Assembly (NCBI GenBank): GCA_003427395.1
Contig: BFEA01000058.1
Coordinates: 2,248,544-2,285,224, forward strand
Origin: Chara braunii
Taxonomy: Eukaryota > Streptophyta > Charophyceae > Charales > Characeae
Direction: 5' to 3'
Length of the DNA stretch: 36,681 nucleotides
Made by a program: the position numbers and the translations under genes. Below, piece by piece: positions 1 through 9,780 of the stretch (the first letter of the stretch is position 1; each line of letters opens with the position of its first letter). The notes below the pieces were generated by a model, which was given only the letters and a program-made list of their open reading frames with translations, did no database searches and had not been told where the DNA came from.

Positions 1-189
1 CAGGAATATGGCCGGTCTAGGGCTGACCTTTCGACTGGACCAGGCACTATCTGCTGGCCTACTGTTTGTTCGTAGAGGGCCAAGTTAGACCACCAGTCTG
101 GTGGATCTGGATCCCTACGGAAGCAAAATGCGCACATGCAGGCCAGGCCTTGCTTTTGACACAAAAATGACCTTGATCACCAACTGGCC

Positions 190-300
190 TACTGCCTTCA
201 CCCGAATAGAACGCCCGGTCTTTCCGGCTGCATTTGGACTGAAAGTTGCGCCAAATACAGCTATACAATGACCGGGTGTTCTATTCGGTTGAAGATGGTA
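190..300. mobile_element. MITE family A, copy 1 (TA-flanked palindromic element)
   Basis: Short inverted-repeat element. The left arm CTTCACCCGAATAGAAC recurs inverted at the right end with few mismatches, and TA sits at both outer edges, as expected of Tc1/mariner (Stowaway-like) insertions. The centre carries the family core ACTGAAAG...CAAATACAGCTAT. It has no coding capacity. Superfamily assignment rests only on the TA flanks and the arms. Confidence 0.65.
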
Positions 301-664
301 GGTAGCTCAGTTGGTATACCACTGAAGTGTTGAAATACGGACCAGGTGCCGAGTTCGAACTCCAGTGGAAGCAGATTTGAGTAAAATGACCTAGAAGGGA
401 AAAATGACCCACGGAATTCAGAATTGGAGTTCGAACTCCACTGAAAGCAGATGAGTAAAATACGGACCAGGTGCAGAGTTCGAACTCCACTGGAAGCAGA
501 TGAGTGAAATGACCTTGAAGGGTATAATACCACTGAAATGTGGAAATATGGACCTGAGTTCGAACTCCAATTCTGAATTCCGTGGGGTTGGTCAGTTGAG
601 ATGATGATATCTCAAGGCCTTAGCTCTTGTAAGCCAAAAAAAAAACAAAACAAAAAAAAAAAAA
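296..664 (+). mobile_element. tRNA-derived SINE-like repeat, rearranged
   Basis: TAGCTCAGTTGG at 303-314 is a good pol III A box, and GAGTTCGAACTCC at 351-363 is a good B box. The B-box block then recurs at 427, 476 and 556 with its flank (GGAAGCAGATGAGT), so the body has been internally amplified. The 3' part (GATATCTCAAGGCC near 607) and the poly(A) run at 636-664 match the cleaner SINE at 2761-2927 on the other strand. No functional tRNA can be folded, because the anticodon arm is not canonical. No target duplication was found for this copy. Confidence 0.6.
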
Positions 665-672
665 CAACAGGC

Positions 673-1277
673 CTTGTTGGGAAAAGTGTTGTATGCAGGT
701 TGAACAATGGGGAAAATGCCAGACATGCACAGGGGCCTCGGCCGAACTTGCAGGTTTTAAGCACCACCTTGGGGATGAGCCCTTTTCTGCTTGACATTCT
801 CTCTTTTTTTTTTTTTTTTAATAAATTAATCAATATTCTTTCTGTCAATTTTTATGTATCGCGCTGTGTGACTCGCATTGGCCCCCCGTATAATCGCCTT
901 TGGAGACGAGGTCGAGGTCGAGACTGTGTCGTTTCCGTTTTGTGACGTATACCGTACCGGTGTGCCGTGTGGCTGGGAGGCGGCGTATAATCGCAAATTG
1001 GTGCGCATATGATTTTTGCGATTATTACGAGCTAGTGTGAGTATGCCCTGCGCTAGCTAGGCCAGTTGGTACATGTTCTTTTTTTTTTTTGGCCGCACTG
1101 CAAAAATGCACTCTCTGGATGGAATAAGAGGCTCAGAAGTACTGGTGATTTAACAGACCTCCTGGATATCAGTCAATCTGAAGACTCCCTCTCAATTTGT
1201 CACTTTTGGACGCCCAGAAAAACCGGTAGGAACCACCTTCTTTCCTCAAATACGAAGTACAGTCAATATATTTGTAT
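673..1277. other. No gene seen; T-rich and GC-mixed anonymous DNA
   Basis: Contains a poly(T) run near 805 and another near 1080, plus a CpG-rich stretch around 890-980. Short open frames here have no recognisable motif. Confidence 0.5.
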
Positions 1278-1371
1278 TTAGACTGAAAGATACCCCAAAT
1301 ACAGATATAATGACCGTATGTTGGATTCTCATACCCCAAATACAGATATAATGACCGTACGTTGGATTCTC
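1278..1371. mobile_element. MITE family A, partial copy 2, with 41-bp tandem duplication
   Basis: The family A right half (GACTGAAAGATACCCC onward) is present, and its distal part is duplicated in tandem with a 41-bp period (1290-1330 and 1331-1371). The left arm is missing or unrecognisable. Confidence 0.55.
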
Positions 1372-1573
1372 AAGTCTCGGGCTCGCTATTGACACATCGA
1401 GCATGAATTCAGCCGTGGCTTACTGTCCATGTATACGCCCGCCCGCCGCCTGCTTGACATGTGGACAGTAACGTATGGCCCGGAATGGGACCGGCTTCAC
1501 GTATCAAGTCCGTTATCCTAACCTTACCTTCTGCTTCATCGAAGCCGTTCTTCGACTTTCGCGTGCTGCTTTC

Positions 1574-1690
1574 GTTGTATTCGGGGGGAAGAAGGTATTT
1601 ACTATTTGCTTAGAGTTTTTAGACTGAAAGATACCCCAAATACAGCAGCCAGCTATAATGACCGTACGTTGTATTCGGGGGAAGAAGGTA
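1574..1690. mobile_element. MITE family A, copy 3
   Basis: The core AGACTGAAAGATACCCC starts at 1621 and the right arm GTATTCGGGGGAAGAAGG ends at the TA at 1689-1690. A second right-arm end (TTGTATTCGGGGGGAAG) at about 1575-1592 implies a nested or rearranged copy. Confidence 0.55.
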
Positions 1691-1750
1691 GAGGATACCT
1701 CAGGCCATTCTCAGAACTCATCTTTCTCGATCAGAATGCATGCCCTATAT

Positions 1751-1872
1751 GGAGTTCTGCTTGAGGGCTTGATGTGCTGCCCCACCCTTGGTCCCCAGAG
1801 CATGGAATTCTGGAGTTTGCCTTGAGGCATTGATGTGCTGCCCCACCCTTGGTCCCCAGTTCATGGAATTCA
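1751..1872. repeat. 61-bp tandem duplication
   Basis: Two copies, 1751-1811 and 1812-1872, share the block TGCTGCCCCACCCTTGGTCC and a following CATGGAATTC. The copies differ at several bases. The rest of 1691-2748 is pyrimidine-rich and holds no recognisable gene. Confidence 0.7.
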
Positions 1873-2502
1873 GGCGACTGTCTTTAGGCCTCGCAGCACC
1901 AATCTCGAAATGGGCAAAATGAGAAGGACCTTCCTGCGAGAACATGCTCAGATGCACCAGCCACATTTTTTGTCTTTTTCACACATTTCGAGAGGTGGTG
2001 TGGCGAGGCCCTTTGACGGCTCTTGTGTTCTCCGTTTCCATCTCGAGTCCATGCTATTGTTTTCTCTTCTTCTTTTCACGTCCATGGGCTCCTAGATTGG
2101 CAATCTCCTCCTTGCTGTTCCCCATACAGGTTCTCCTCCTCCTCCTCCTGCTGATGTTCTTCTCTTCTCTGCCTCAGCCTTGCTGTGTCTGGAACCAATT
2201 ATTAAACTTCAGAGACCTTTTATTTCGCTTTGCACTCCTCTCTCTGAGACAGGTCTCCTCGTAAAAGTTTTCCGCATATTCTCTCTCTTTTTTGGGGGTC
2301 GAACTCTTACGTCCGTTTGTGTTTGCTGTCTTCCTCCGTTCTTGTGTTAGTCCCATTTCCATGATCGCTTGTGCTGCGAAGTTGTGCCTGATTCCATGAT
2401 TCCTCGACTGCCATTTTCTTTTTATTATCGTGTCCTTGCAACTTGCTCGCAGTTCTCCTCATTAGGACCATTAAGCCCCAGTCCTCGCTTTCTACTTCTT
2501 CC

Positions 2503-2505
<3 letters not shown>

Positions 2506-2544
<39 letters not shown>
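2506..2544. repeat. (TC)n microsatellite
   Basis: An uninterrupted TC dinucleotide run of about 39 bases. Confidence 0.95.
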
Positions 2545-2547
<3 letters not shown>

Positions 2548-2748
2548 TTGATTTGGGGGATGAATGGATTGCACGCTGTTCCCCTGTTGTGAGACCTGTT
2601 CCCAGGGTGCTGAGTCCCGCTCCCACAGTCCCACCTGAGGCCGGTACTGGCTTGGTCCCGGTAGGTCCCAGGTCTAGGTCCTAGGTCCTAGAAGCCGAGG
2701 CGTCGTAGAAGTCATAGGTCTGGTACCGGACAAGAAAAGTCGCAGCCC

Positions 2749-2939
2749 CAAAGTCCAATTTTTTTTTTTCAAGGGTGACGGCCTTGAGATATCATCATTG
2801 AACTGACAGGCCACAGGTAATTCAGAAGGATTTGTTTTATTCTGGTCATCTGATCGTAACTGGAATTGAACTCAGGTCCGTATTTCAGCAGTTCGGGGGT
2901 GTACCAACGGAGCTAGGCGCGTTGGTGCAAAGTCCAATT
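2749..2939 (-). mobile_element. Full-length tRNA-derived SINE with 12-bp target-site duplications
   Basis: On the - strand the element reads from 2927 to 2761. It has an A box CTAGCTCCGTTGG, a B box GAGTTCAATTCC, a short unrelated body, the shared block GATGATATCTCAAGGCC, and a terminal poly(A) that appears as T on the + strand from 2761. It is flanked by identical 12-mers CAAAGTCCAATT at 2749-2760 and 2928-2939, the signature of target-primed retroposition. Of the two SINE copies in the window this is the better preserved. The partner LINE is unknown. Confidence 0.8.
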
Positions 2940-2980
2940 TTGCAGCAGCATCCAGGGAAAATCCGGCAAGTTCTGGAACT

Positions 2981-3174
2981 GGCAAACTGCATCCGACAGG
3001 CCGCATTGACGGGTACTGGTCTGGAGCCGACAACGATTCACTTCAGCTGCCATTTATAGTTGCTACAGTGCTTCATTGGCAAACTGCAGCCGACAGGCCG
3101 CATCGAGCGGTACTGTTCTGGAGCCGAGAACGATTCACTTCAGCTGCTATTTATAGTTGCTACAGTGCTTCATC
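2981..3174. repeat. 97-bp tandem duplication
   Basis: Two copies (2981-3077 and 3078-3174) both begin GGCAAACTGCA and both contain AACGATTCACTTCAGCTGC and ATTTATAGTTGCTACAGTGC, with about ten differences. No coding function seen. Confidence 0.75.
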
Positions 3175-3482
3175 GGGTCACTCGATAGTGGCCATAAACA
3201 GCTTGTAATTGAACTCAATTTTTATGCAATAATGAAGCCCTTGGAGGCGGGTTTCATCCTTGCGTTGCTGATTTGCTGTTTTTTTATGTGTGGTGTGATT
3301 CTTCAGTGTGTGTGGTTGTTGCAGTTGGGTTCATTGCTACGAGGTAGTTTGGTGGTGTCCTTTATTCAGCGGCTTTTCTATCTGTGCCAGGCTCTCGATG
3401 TGTGACAGAGTGGAGTTTGTAGAAATAGGGGGGTGAAAAAAGATAACGAGAGGGAGAGTTTGAGGGAGAGTAGGTCATCTCT

Positions 3483-3945
3483 ATGGGGTTGGGGCACAGC
3501 GGTTTTGGGACTACTACTGAAAGTCTTCGCACAGTGCTCACACTGGATTTCCTGCACTGCAGAATGTGTACTACAGGAAGCCGGGAATCAGCGGCTCACT
3601 GTTTTGTTCAATGTCAGCATGCAGAAAAGCTATGGCGGAGAATCAACGTTGTACGGATGGCCCTGACATGAGAACAATTCCGGCGGGATCCTTTCTTTCA
3701 GTTGACAGCCAGGGATAGAAGCCGCGAATTTCGTCGGAGAATGGGAGAATGGTGGTGGTTCTATTGCACGAAGATTGGGGTTGTGGGTTATCTGGAAAGG
3801 TAGATGTAGTAGTTGAACCGTCGTGGGTCGGAAGAGGATCTCTTTCCAGGTATGTGGACATAATTTAGACTACGGTACAGAGTACTAGAGGCCGAAATAA
3901 GAGCAGAATGGAGAAGAGTGTTGGGGGACATGGACAAGGCAGTAC
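3483..3945 (+). pseudogene. LINE reverse transcriptase C-terminus (zf-RVT), degenerate
   Basis: The frame from 3483 reads LHCRMCTTGSRESAAHCFVQ then CQHAEKLW. This matches the C-x2-C-x9-H-x4-C zinc motif found after the RT domain in plant LINEs. After a stop at about 3671 the reading frame shifts, and later pieces (for example LEAEIRAEWRRVLGDMDKA near 3890-3940) resemble the basic tail of the same proteins. No RT core is present, so this is a decayed 3' fragment. Its peptide differs from the LINE at 12429-14341, so it belongs to another family. MITE A copy 4 abuts its 3' end. Confidence 0.6.
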
Positions 3946-4051
3946 AGTCTTCCCCCGAATAGAACGTATGGTCATTATAGCTGAATTTGGGGTATCTTTC
4001 AGTCGAAATTCAGCTATAATGACCGTACGTCGTATTCGGGGGAAGACTGTA
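3943..4051. mobile_element. MITE family A, copy 4 (nearly perfect palindrome)
   Basis: TA at 3943-3944 and 4050-4051 flank a 105-bp element whose arms (CAGTCTTCCCCCGAATA...GGTCATTATAGCTGAATTT) pair over about 44 bp with few mismatches around a short loop holding TATCTTTCAGTC. This is the best-preserved family member here and shows that a transcript would fold into a long hairpin. Confidence 0.75.
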
Positions 4052-4431
4052 GAGGAACAGAGGAAAGAACACCTGTGGGCGTATTAATTTTGAGGAGCTC
4101 TGACTGTACGAGGGAAAATAAGAAGAAATATATAAAAGGCAAAACAGTGCTAAAAGTTTAAAACTCTTTATTTTTGGTAATTGGATAGGTATGGATACAG
4201 ATTTGCCTCTGGGAGAGGGGGTAGATGAGGAGGCGGCGTATTCGGACGGCAAGGTTCTTCTGTAAACAGCAAATCAGGGAGACCCCGGAGAGGTGAGAAG
4301 GATAGGAAAAGACTGGGGGAAAACAGATAAAAGATGGAGAACAGCAATAGTAGTATTCCAAGGGTTCACAGCCGCAGGTACAGGAAGTTCACAATAGGAA
4401 ACTCACAAGGAATTGCCAGACGGAACTGATT

Positions 4432-4874
4432 TTAAACCGCCAGTGCACGGCCCCGACCTTGCTGAAAAAAAACTCGTTGCCTATCCGGAAAAGTCAGCGC
4501 CGGCGTGCCGGCGATGAAAGAAATTGGAGGTTGGCGCCGCATTTCAGCCTCTGACACGACCCCAACTCGTCGCCTATCCGGGAAAGTCGGCGCCGGCACG
4601 CCGGCGATGAAAGAAATCGGTGGTCGGCGCCGCATTTCAGCCTCTGACACGACCCCAACTCGTCGCCTATCCGGAAAAGTCAGCGCCGGCGTGCCGGCGA
4701 TGAAAGAAATCGGCCGTCGGCGCCGCATTTCAGACTCTGACACGACCCCAACTCGTCGCCTATCCGGAAAAGTCGGCGCTGGCGCGCCGTCAATAGAAGA
4801 AATTGGCGGCCAGCATTCGTTTCAGCCTCTGACACGAACCCGCGGCCGATGGGAGGCGTGTAGTGGTGGTTTAA
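4432..4874. mobile_element. MITE family B, copy 1, expanded by a 93-bp tandem repeat
   Basis: TTAA at 4432-4435 and 4871-4874 bracket terminal inverted repeats (ACCGCCAGTGCACGGCC left; ACCACCACTACACGCC is the reverse complement of the right). The interior is dominated by a 93-bp repeat in just under four copies (starts 4471, 4564, 4657, 4750). Because 93 is a multiple of three, both strands stay open across it, giving periodic peptides that are probably meaningless. The TTAA flanks suggest a piggyBac-type insertion. Confidence 0.6.
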
Positions 4875-5056
4875 GGCTGCTTTTGTTTCAAGGGAAAGAT
4901 TGGTGGGTAGAGGGGAGGGGTTTGACCAAGAGAGTATGTGCAAAAGTGGCGGCGAGAGGGGAGGGGTTTGGCCAAGCAATTAATGTTGTCATGGATACCT
5001 GAGTTGTAATGTGGGGAAGCGCTCAGAGTTTGGGGCCAATGTAATTTATCTTTTTC

Positions 5057-5133
5057 CACTTGCCGGTGGAATCGGAACCGGAGTGATGCTCCCGAAATTG
5101 GATATGGAGCCAGACCCACAAAGACCTGTTTTC
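5057..5133 (+). mobile_element. LINE 3' UTR remnant
   Basis: ACTTGCCGGTGGAATCGGAA followed by GGATATGGAGCCAGACC matches, in sense orientation, the 3' untranslated end of the LINE at 12429-14341. It ends in a T-rich run instead of poly(A). The flanking DNA at 4875-5056 holds nothing else recognisable. Confidence 0.6.
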
Positions 5134-5195
5134 TTTTTTCAACGAAAAGAAAACACTACTACGTCTCAAGTTCTACAAGGCTCGGGATAGCGTCC

Positions 5196-5297
5196 TACCG
5201 TCTTCACCCGAATAGAAGGTAAGGTCACACATGTAGACCGAAATCTCCCCAAAGTACAGCTATAATGACTGTACATTCGATTGTGGGGACGACGGTA
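5196..5297. mobile_element. MITE family A, copy 5
   Basis: TA flanks at 5196-5197 and 5296-5297 enclose 98 bp beginning CCGTCTTCACCCGAATAGAA and ending GGGGACGACGG. The family core CCCCAAAGTACAGCTATAAT lies in the middle. Confidence 0.7.
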
Positions 5298-5966
5298 GTG
5301 CCAGCGTTCTCGTAAAACAGCGCCTGCGAACTTGGAATGTGCCTAATCGTTCTTTTTTTTTTTTTTTTTTTGTCTTCTCTCTCCCCCCCTGCCCCCCCCC
5401 CCCCCCCGGGGAGCCCTCTTTCTTTGGATGAATGGTTATTTCTGCCTGTGACAATTTATGGTATGCTCATACTGTATAAGCAGGATTAGAAGCAAATGAC
5501 TTAAGAGATCATTTTGGGCTCGGGCTGGACGGTGGGGGCCTGAATCCGGAATCTAAAAAAAAATGAGACAAATATGTCTTTCTTGCATCACTTATGTATG
5601 GCTGGCGGGCGCCTTTTTTCCGAATTTTTATACTCCTCTCGAGTCCTTGTTTGTTTCTAATCTTTTCCGTGGTGGACATGACGAAGATTCACACACTAGG
5701 TATATGATACTACCGCATGAGGTGTTCCATCCGATTTTTGTTTTCTCTGTCTTCGCCTTGCGTTAATGTGGGAACATTGTGGGGGGGTTGGGGGGGGAGG
5801 GGGGAATTGTCTGGGCTGAGGTGTCCTTTTCCTCAGCTGCTGTACTGTTGCACTGCAATTCTTTTTTTTTTGGGGGGGGTGAGGGGGGCATTTTTCTTTT
5901 TATTCATGTCATCCCTGAATGCGCAGGGGCATGCTAAGTAATCTTCTTTCTCTGTATCCTTTCCAA
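5298..5966. other. Gene-less low-complexity interval
   Basis: Holds a long T run near 5352, C runs near 5385-5407, and G runs near 5781 and 5873. Short frames such as that from 5563 have no motif. I see no gene. Confidence 0.6.
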
Positions 5967-6132
5967 TTAAACCGCCAGCACCTTTCCCAACCACTGGCCG
6001 CGGGCCCTGTGCGCCAAGGATTCGGGATGTATCTGGTCGGGGCTAGGAGGCCAGCCCCGCTCTTCGTGTTGACTGGCAGGCTTTTTGTTTTTGGCTGGGA
6101 AAGTTACTGAGGGAAAGTTACTGACGGTTTAA
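5967..6132. mobile_element. MITE family B, copy 2
   Basis: TTAA at 5967-5970 and 6129-6132 flank arms ACCGCCAGCACCTTTCCC and (reverse complement of right end) ACCGTCAGTAACTTTCCC. The arms are followed inside by GC-rich sequence. Non-coding. Confidence 0.7.
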
Positions 6133-6619
6133 TCGCAGGGACGAGTACTAATTATTGCATTCGTCGACGTTGGCATTCTTTGGATGGTTCAAAAACTCCC
6201 TGGTAGATATTAGGGGGCCGCTAGATGCTCGTTCGTGTCTTTCTGTTGATCTTTCTGCTTCCCGTCTCCCCTGAACAACAACACCCATATTCCCTCAAGT
6301 GAATTGAATGCCATGTGAGCATCATTGTATCATCTGTACCAGGCCTGCAAGTGGGCTGAACACAGATATGATGATGCCACATTCTATTTTGGGAAGACGC
6401 CAGAACTTGAAGTTGGAATCCTGATGCCTGAGGCTGGCAGCTTTTTGGGTTGATAACGAATCTGTTCGGTTATCGCGGTTGTAGTCATGTCTGCGGCCCC
6501 CAAGCTCGAACTCAGGCCGCACAGCATTTCTTGGCCGTTTTCTGCTCGATTTCGGTTCTGGTTTCTTGCAGCTGTCATTTCGCGCGGTCAGGTGCTGTTT
6601 CGTTTGCAGCATGAAGTAT

Positions 6620-6945
6620 ATAGCAACAAGCAATGTCGAGCGAGGCCTCCCTGCAGCATGTTCAAATACAAGTAAATAGTAGTCTGGAACGTTGAGTGGA
6701 GGCCTCCTTGCACCATGTTCGAATACGAGTACATAGCAGTCTGGTACGTGGAGTGAGGCCTCCTTCCAGCATGTTCGAATATGAGTACATAGCAGTCTGG
6801 TGTGTGGAGTGAGGCCTCCTTGCAGCATGTTCGAATACATGTAAATAGCGGTCTGGTCTGCGAGCAAGGCCTCCTTGCCTCATGTTGGAACACAAGTACA
6901 TATCAGTCTTGAACGGAGTCTGGAACGTTGAGGGGAGGCCCTATA
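6620..6945. repeat. 56-bp minisatellite, about five units
   Basis: The block GAGGCCTCC followed by GCAGCATGTTCGAATAC and AGTACATAGCAGTCTGG recurs at about 6642, 6699, 6755, 6811 and 6866, with a partial unit at 6935. A 56-bp period is not a multiple of three, so similar peptides rotate through the - strand frames, which argues against coding. The flanks 6133-6619 and 6946-7494 show no gene. Confidence 0.8.
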
Positions 6946-7494
6946 TCCATGGTTTGGGTGTCTACAACGGGCCGCGGCTTTTCCTTCTGCATTTTTTTTT
7001 GTTGGGGGGGGGGGGCAGAGTTGGCTGTTTCTGCAACCCAGCCCACACCCATTGGCCCCATGTACCCCGCAGTGAACTGCCCCGTCCAACATCCCACATG
7101 GTGCCACCCAACCCTTGTCTGTTGGTTTCTCTCATCCCCTCTATTAGGATTGGCATTGCAGCCGCGGGTCGACTTTCTTTTTCTAAAGGGTTTTGGCTGG
7201 CAAGATCAGACCTTCCATGGCGCAGCCAGCCTGGGGGTGACTGGTCATCGTAACTCCCCAACACCCTTTCCTATATACCCACATAACTTCTTGAGGACCC
7301 TCCATCCTCGCTTCTGAGCCTTAGACTCCCGTTCAGTGCACTTGATCAAGGATTGCCCTCCCAAGGTGGGAGACAAGCGTTGCATACCCAGCCTCTCGGG
7401 CGCGACTGACTCGAAATTACTTCACTGGGGAGGGCCCTTGGGTCCATGAACAGCGGACTCTAGACCCACTAGGCTGCATTTATCATAGTCTCAG

Positions 7495-7827
7495 GAACAG
7501 CGATTTCGTTAAAATGGACATATTTGCATTTTTTGAACGAAATTGAAATCTCAACTTTTGGCAAAATTTTCATGAAATTGAGGGTGCGGCGTTCTGAAAA
7601 CGCCCTGCTCGATGTATGGGGACGACGATATAGTCCACATACATCCAAGGGGTCCGGCGTTTTCCGCCCTGGATGTATGTGGACTTTGGATAAGTCCGGA
7701 TTCATGAAGGGGATGGGGCATTTTCAGAACGCCGCACCCTCAAATTTCATGAGTTTATTGCCAAAAAAGGAGATTTCAATTTCGTTCAAAAAAATAAAAT
7801 ATGTCCGTTTTAACGAAATCGCTGTTC
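7495..7827. mobile_element. Fold-back element with long terminal inverted repeats
   Basis: The left end GAACAGCGATTTCGTTAAAA and the reverse complement of the right end agree over about 110 bp, including GAGGGTGCGGCGTTCTGAAA. A second nested palindrome (GTCCACATACATCCA with TGGATGTATGTGGAC) fills the centre. Nearly the whole 333 bp can fold on itself. No clear target duplication was found and it has no coding capacity. Confidence 0.7.
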
Positions 7828-7840
7828 AGGGGTCTATTGT

Positions 7841-8182
7841 CCTATGTGAACCATCTGGCCCCTATACGTGTATTATTCTCCCCAAGCGCCCCTCCCCGCC
7901 CCCCCACACCTTCGATGCTATATCATGAATACCCAACACCAAGGACCGGATATTCTTAGCGGCGCAGAGTGCCCGGACCGGTTTGTTGCCCCAGTTGACG
8001 TCTTTTGACTGCCTATGTGAGTCGTCTGGCCCCTATACGTCTATTTAGTCTCCCCAAGTGGGGCCCCATTTTCGAAAGGCTATACCGTGAATACCCATCA
8101 CCAAGGACCAGATATTCCTAACGGAGCGGATTGACCGTACTGGTTCGTTACCTCAGTTGACGTCGTTCGACTGGTCCATAAG
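7841..8182. repeat. 171-bp diverged tandem duplication
   Basis: Units start at 7841 and 8012 and share CCTATGTGA, CTGGCCCCTATACGT, CACCAAGGACC and CAGTTGACGTC. Divergence is considerable. The following 8183-8460 holds no recognisable gene. Confidence 0.65.
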
Positions 8183-8501
8183 GGTCTCTGTACTGCCCCC
8201 GTAAGGGTGCATCCAGAGTTCCTATTTCTAAGTCGGCCACTCTCAGTGCAGCCCCTTACTTAGCACCTCAGCGACAGCAATACCCTGCACGAGGTCGTTA
8301 GAAGGGTCCCTTAGATTCCACCGTGGTACCACCCACCCCTACAGAAGGCCCTAAGTTCCCCATTAAGTCCCTTACATAGGGAGTCCCCTTGGAAGTCCCC
8401 CCTCTAGGGTACACAGCTTGACCCATGTGCCCTACACCATCTCGACGATGACCACATTTCATTGCTGAGTCAATGCTGACAGAGTTCGTGTCTGTAATAA
8501 T

Positions 8502-8545
8502 GTGCAGCTTCTCCTTCTGGATTTGACCACTCTTTGAACGTCATA
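8502..8545 (+). pseudogene. Degenerate duplicate of TyrA exon 1 start, copy a
   Basis: GTGCAG followed by CTTCTCCTTCTGGATTTGAC resembles the splice acceptor and first codons of the true TyrA exon at 10430 (LLPAEFD), but the reading is scrambled and stops at CTTTGA. It forms part of a 168-bp tandem unit with copy b. A MITE A-like remnant ending in GGGGGAAGACAG follows. Confidence 0.45.
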
Positions 8546-8669
8546 GCATATGCACAACCTGGCCTGCAAATTGCCCCGAGTTCAGATACGATTGTGCCTC
8601 ATTCTCTTTGGGGGAAGACAGAAGATTGGTACTGTGACTCACTCACCACATGGACTTTGTGTCTGCGGC

Positions 8670-8712
8670 GTGCAGCTTCTGCCAGCGGAGTTTGACATGC
8701 TTTGAACGTCAT
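8670..8712 (+). pseudogene. Degenerate duplicate of TyrA exon 1 start, copy b
   Basis: GTGCAG then CTTCTGCCAGCGGAGTTTG reads LLPAEFDML and then stops, matching the real exon (LLPAEFDIL) and its upstream intron sequence (CTCACTCACCACA...GTGTCTG). The homology covers the acceptor side only. It is followed by a MITE A-like end (CTATTCGGGGAAAGAAAG). Confidence 0.7.
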
Positions 8713-8909
8713 TGCATTTTTACGTTGCAAATTGGCCTGAATACAGGTACAATTGTGGCTCGCTCTATTCGGGGAAAGAAAGTAAATTACGACATTTACT
8801 CGTTAGTTTGAGCAGAAGGACACCTCCTGGAGTGCCACGGGCTTTTGGCTTTCACACCTTCGTCCTTTCTTGGTTTCACGTTAAACGTGTTGGGCTTGGG
8901 TAAACAAAC

Positions 8910-9015
8910 CTGAGAGGAAAGGCAAGCTGGCAGTCGATCCTCCAGGCATCTGCAGCAATCAATGCTGCTCTCAGGGGTCCTTCGACCGGATGGAAGGAAG
9001 TGTGAGGGTGTTCTT
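8910..9015 (+). mobile_element. LINE 3' UTR remnant
   Basis: GAGAGGAAAGGCAAGCTGGC, CAGCAATCAATGCTG and GGAAGGAAGTGTGAGGGTGTT match, in sense orientation, the 3' untranslated part of the LINE at 12429-14341 (its complement at 12550-12690). The tail of that LINE is missing. The RING-like frame that follows begins inside this remnant. Confidence 0.65.
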
Positions 9016-9607
9016 GTTGTATATACACGCCTCTGACCATTGGGAGGTGTGGAACGACGGTGTCATGGTCCATGCCATGATTGATATTACTGATTTCTTA
9101 CTCTATGATGCTGTTCTCTTGCCACATCAAACTGTCCGCAACCTCCTTTATGTCGAAGATCATTCCTCTGGCACCGTAGTGCAGCAGTACAATGTACAGA
9201 CACTGTGTGACCTTCTCCTTTGCACAGCCACAGACACTGTTGCACTTGGGTGTACTCGCCATCATCTTTGTCACAATCACTACCACGAGATGGTTTCTGC
9301 ATCCATGTGTGTACAGGATTGTCCCTCCATTCCTGACTGCAGGCACCCTCCTCATCCGGACACTATATGTCCATTTTGTGGCCACGGACGCTATGCTGAA
9401 TGCATGCTCTTTTGTGGGGGGCGTTCTTCCTTTATTCTGGCCTGCAATAGACATGCTATTTGTCAGGAATGTATGGTTGGCATGCTTNATGCCAGCCGTC
9501 GTGGCAGTTGTTGTTTTGAGAATGCTCAGTTAGGTCTTCCATGCGCTCATCCACCCCATCCTTACAATGTGTGTCCTTTCTGTCGTCAAGGACAACCTCA
9601 TTCTTGA
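8990..9607 (+). CDS. Tandem RING-like cysteine/histidine-rich protein (repeat element R, copy 1)
   Basis: A 205-residue open frame. Residues 73-130 and 138-198 each hold a RING-finger-like array: C73/C78, C88-x2-H91-x2-C94, C127-x2-C130, then C138/C142, C152-x2-H155-x2-C158-x2-C161, C195-x2-C198. Both units carry HPPHP a few residues before the final CPFC. RING domains usually bind two zinc ions and recruit E2 ubiquitin enzymes, but here the first C-x2-C is spaced irregularly and unit 1 lacks one ligand, so activity is doubtful. The proposed ATG lies in LINE-derived DNA, so the true start is uncertain. One ambiguous base is at 9488. Related arrays occur at 15970-16165 and 17557-18036. The frame lies upstream of TyrA exon 1, probably within an intron. 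Confidence 0.45.
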   Translation: MEGSVRVFLLYIHASDHWEVWNDGVMVHAMIDITDFLLYDAVLLPHQTVRNLLYVEDHSSGTVVQQYNVQTLCDLLLCTATDTVALGCTRHHLCHNHYHEMVSASMCVQDCPSIPDCRHPPHPDTICPFCGHGRYAECMLFCGGRSSFILACNRHAICQECMVGMLXASRRGSCCFENAQLGLPCAHPPHPYNVCPFCRQGQPHS

Positions 9608-9651
9608 GCTTTTCCCTGTGTTTAACACCTTCCCCTTCACTCTGCCCCTCT

Positions 9652-9780
9652 CACAGCGTGCAAGTGGGCTGTTATGGCATACGGGGATGGGGGCAGCTCG
9701 CGCTCAACTTCATCAACGTGGCGAGCCTTGCACGTGAGAGGCACAGTGGAGGTGGAGTTCAAAGAAGAATGAGAAATTTA
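9652..9780 (+). repeat. Element R conserved 3' segment, copy 1
   Basis: Contains GCAGCTCGCGCTCAACTTCA and GAGCCTTGCACGTGAGAG. It matches 16313-16450 closely and 18145-18265 more loosely. In copies 1 and 2 one frame stays open (GQLALNFINVASL), but copy 3 breaks it, so coding is not assured. Confidence 0.75.

Noticed and set aside
303-363. Functional tRNA gene
   Set aside because: A and B boxes are present, but acceptor and anticodon stems do not form. A SINE head explains it better.
6642-6945. CRISPR-like spaced repeats
   Set aside because: Units are contiguous and similar throughout, with no unique spacers, in a eukaryotic context. It is a minisatellite.
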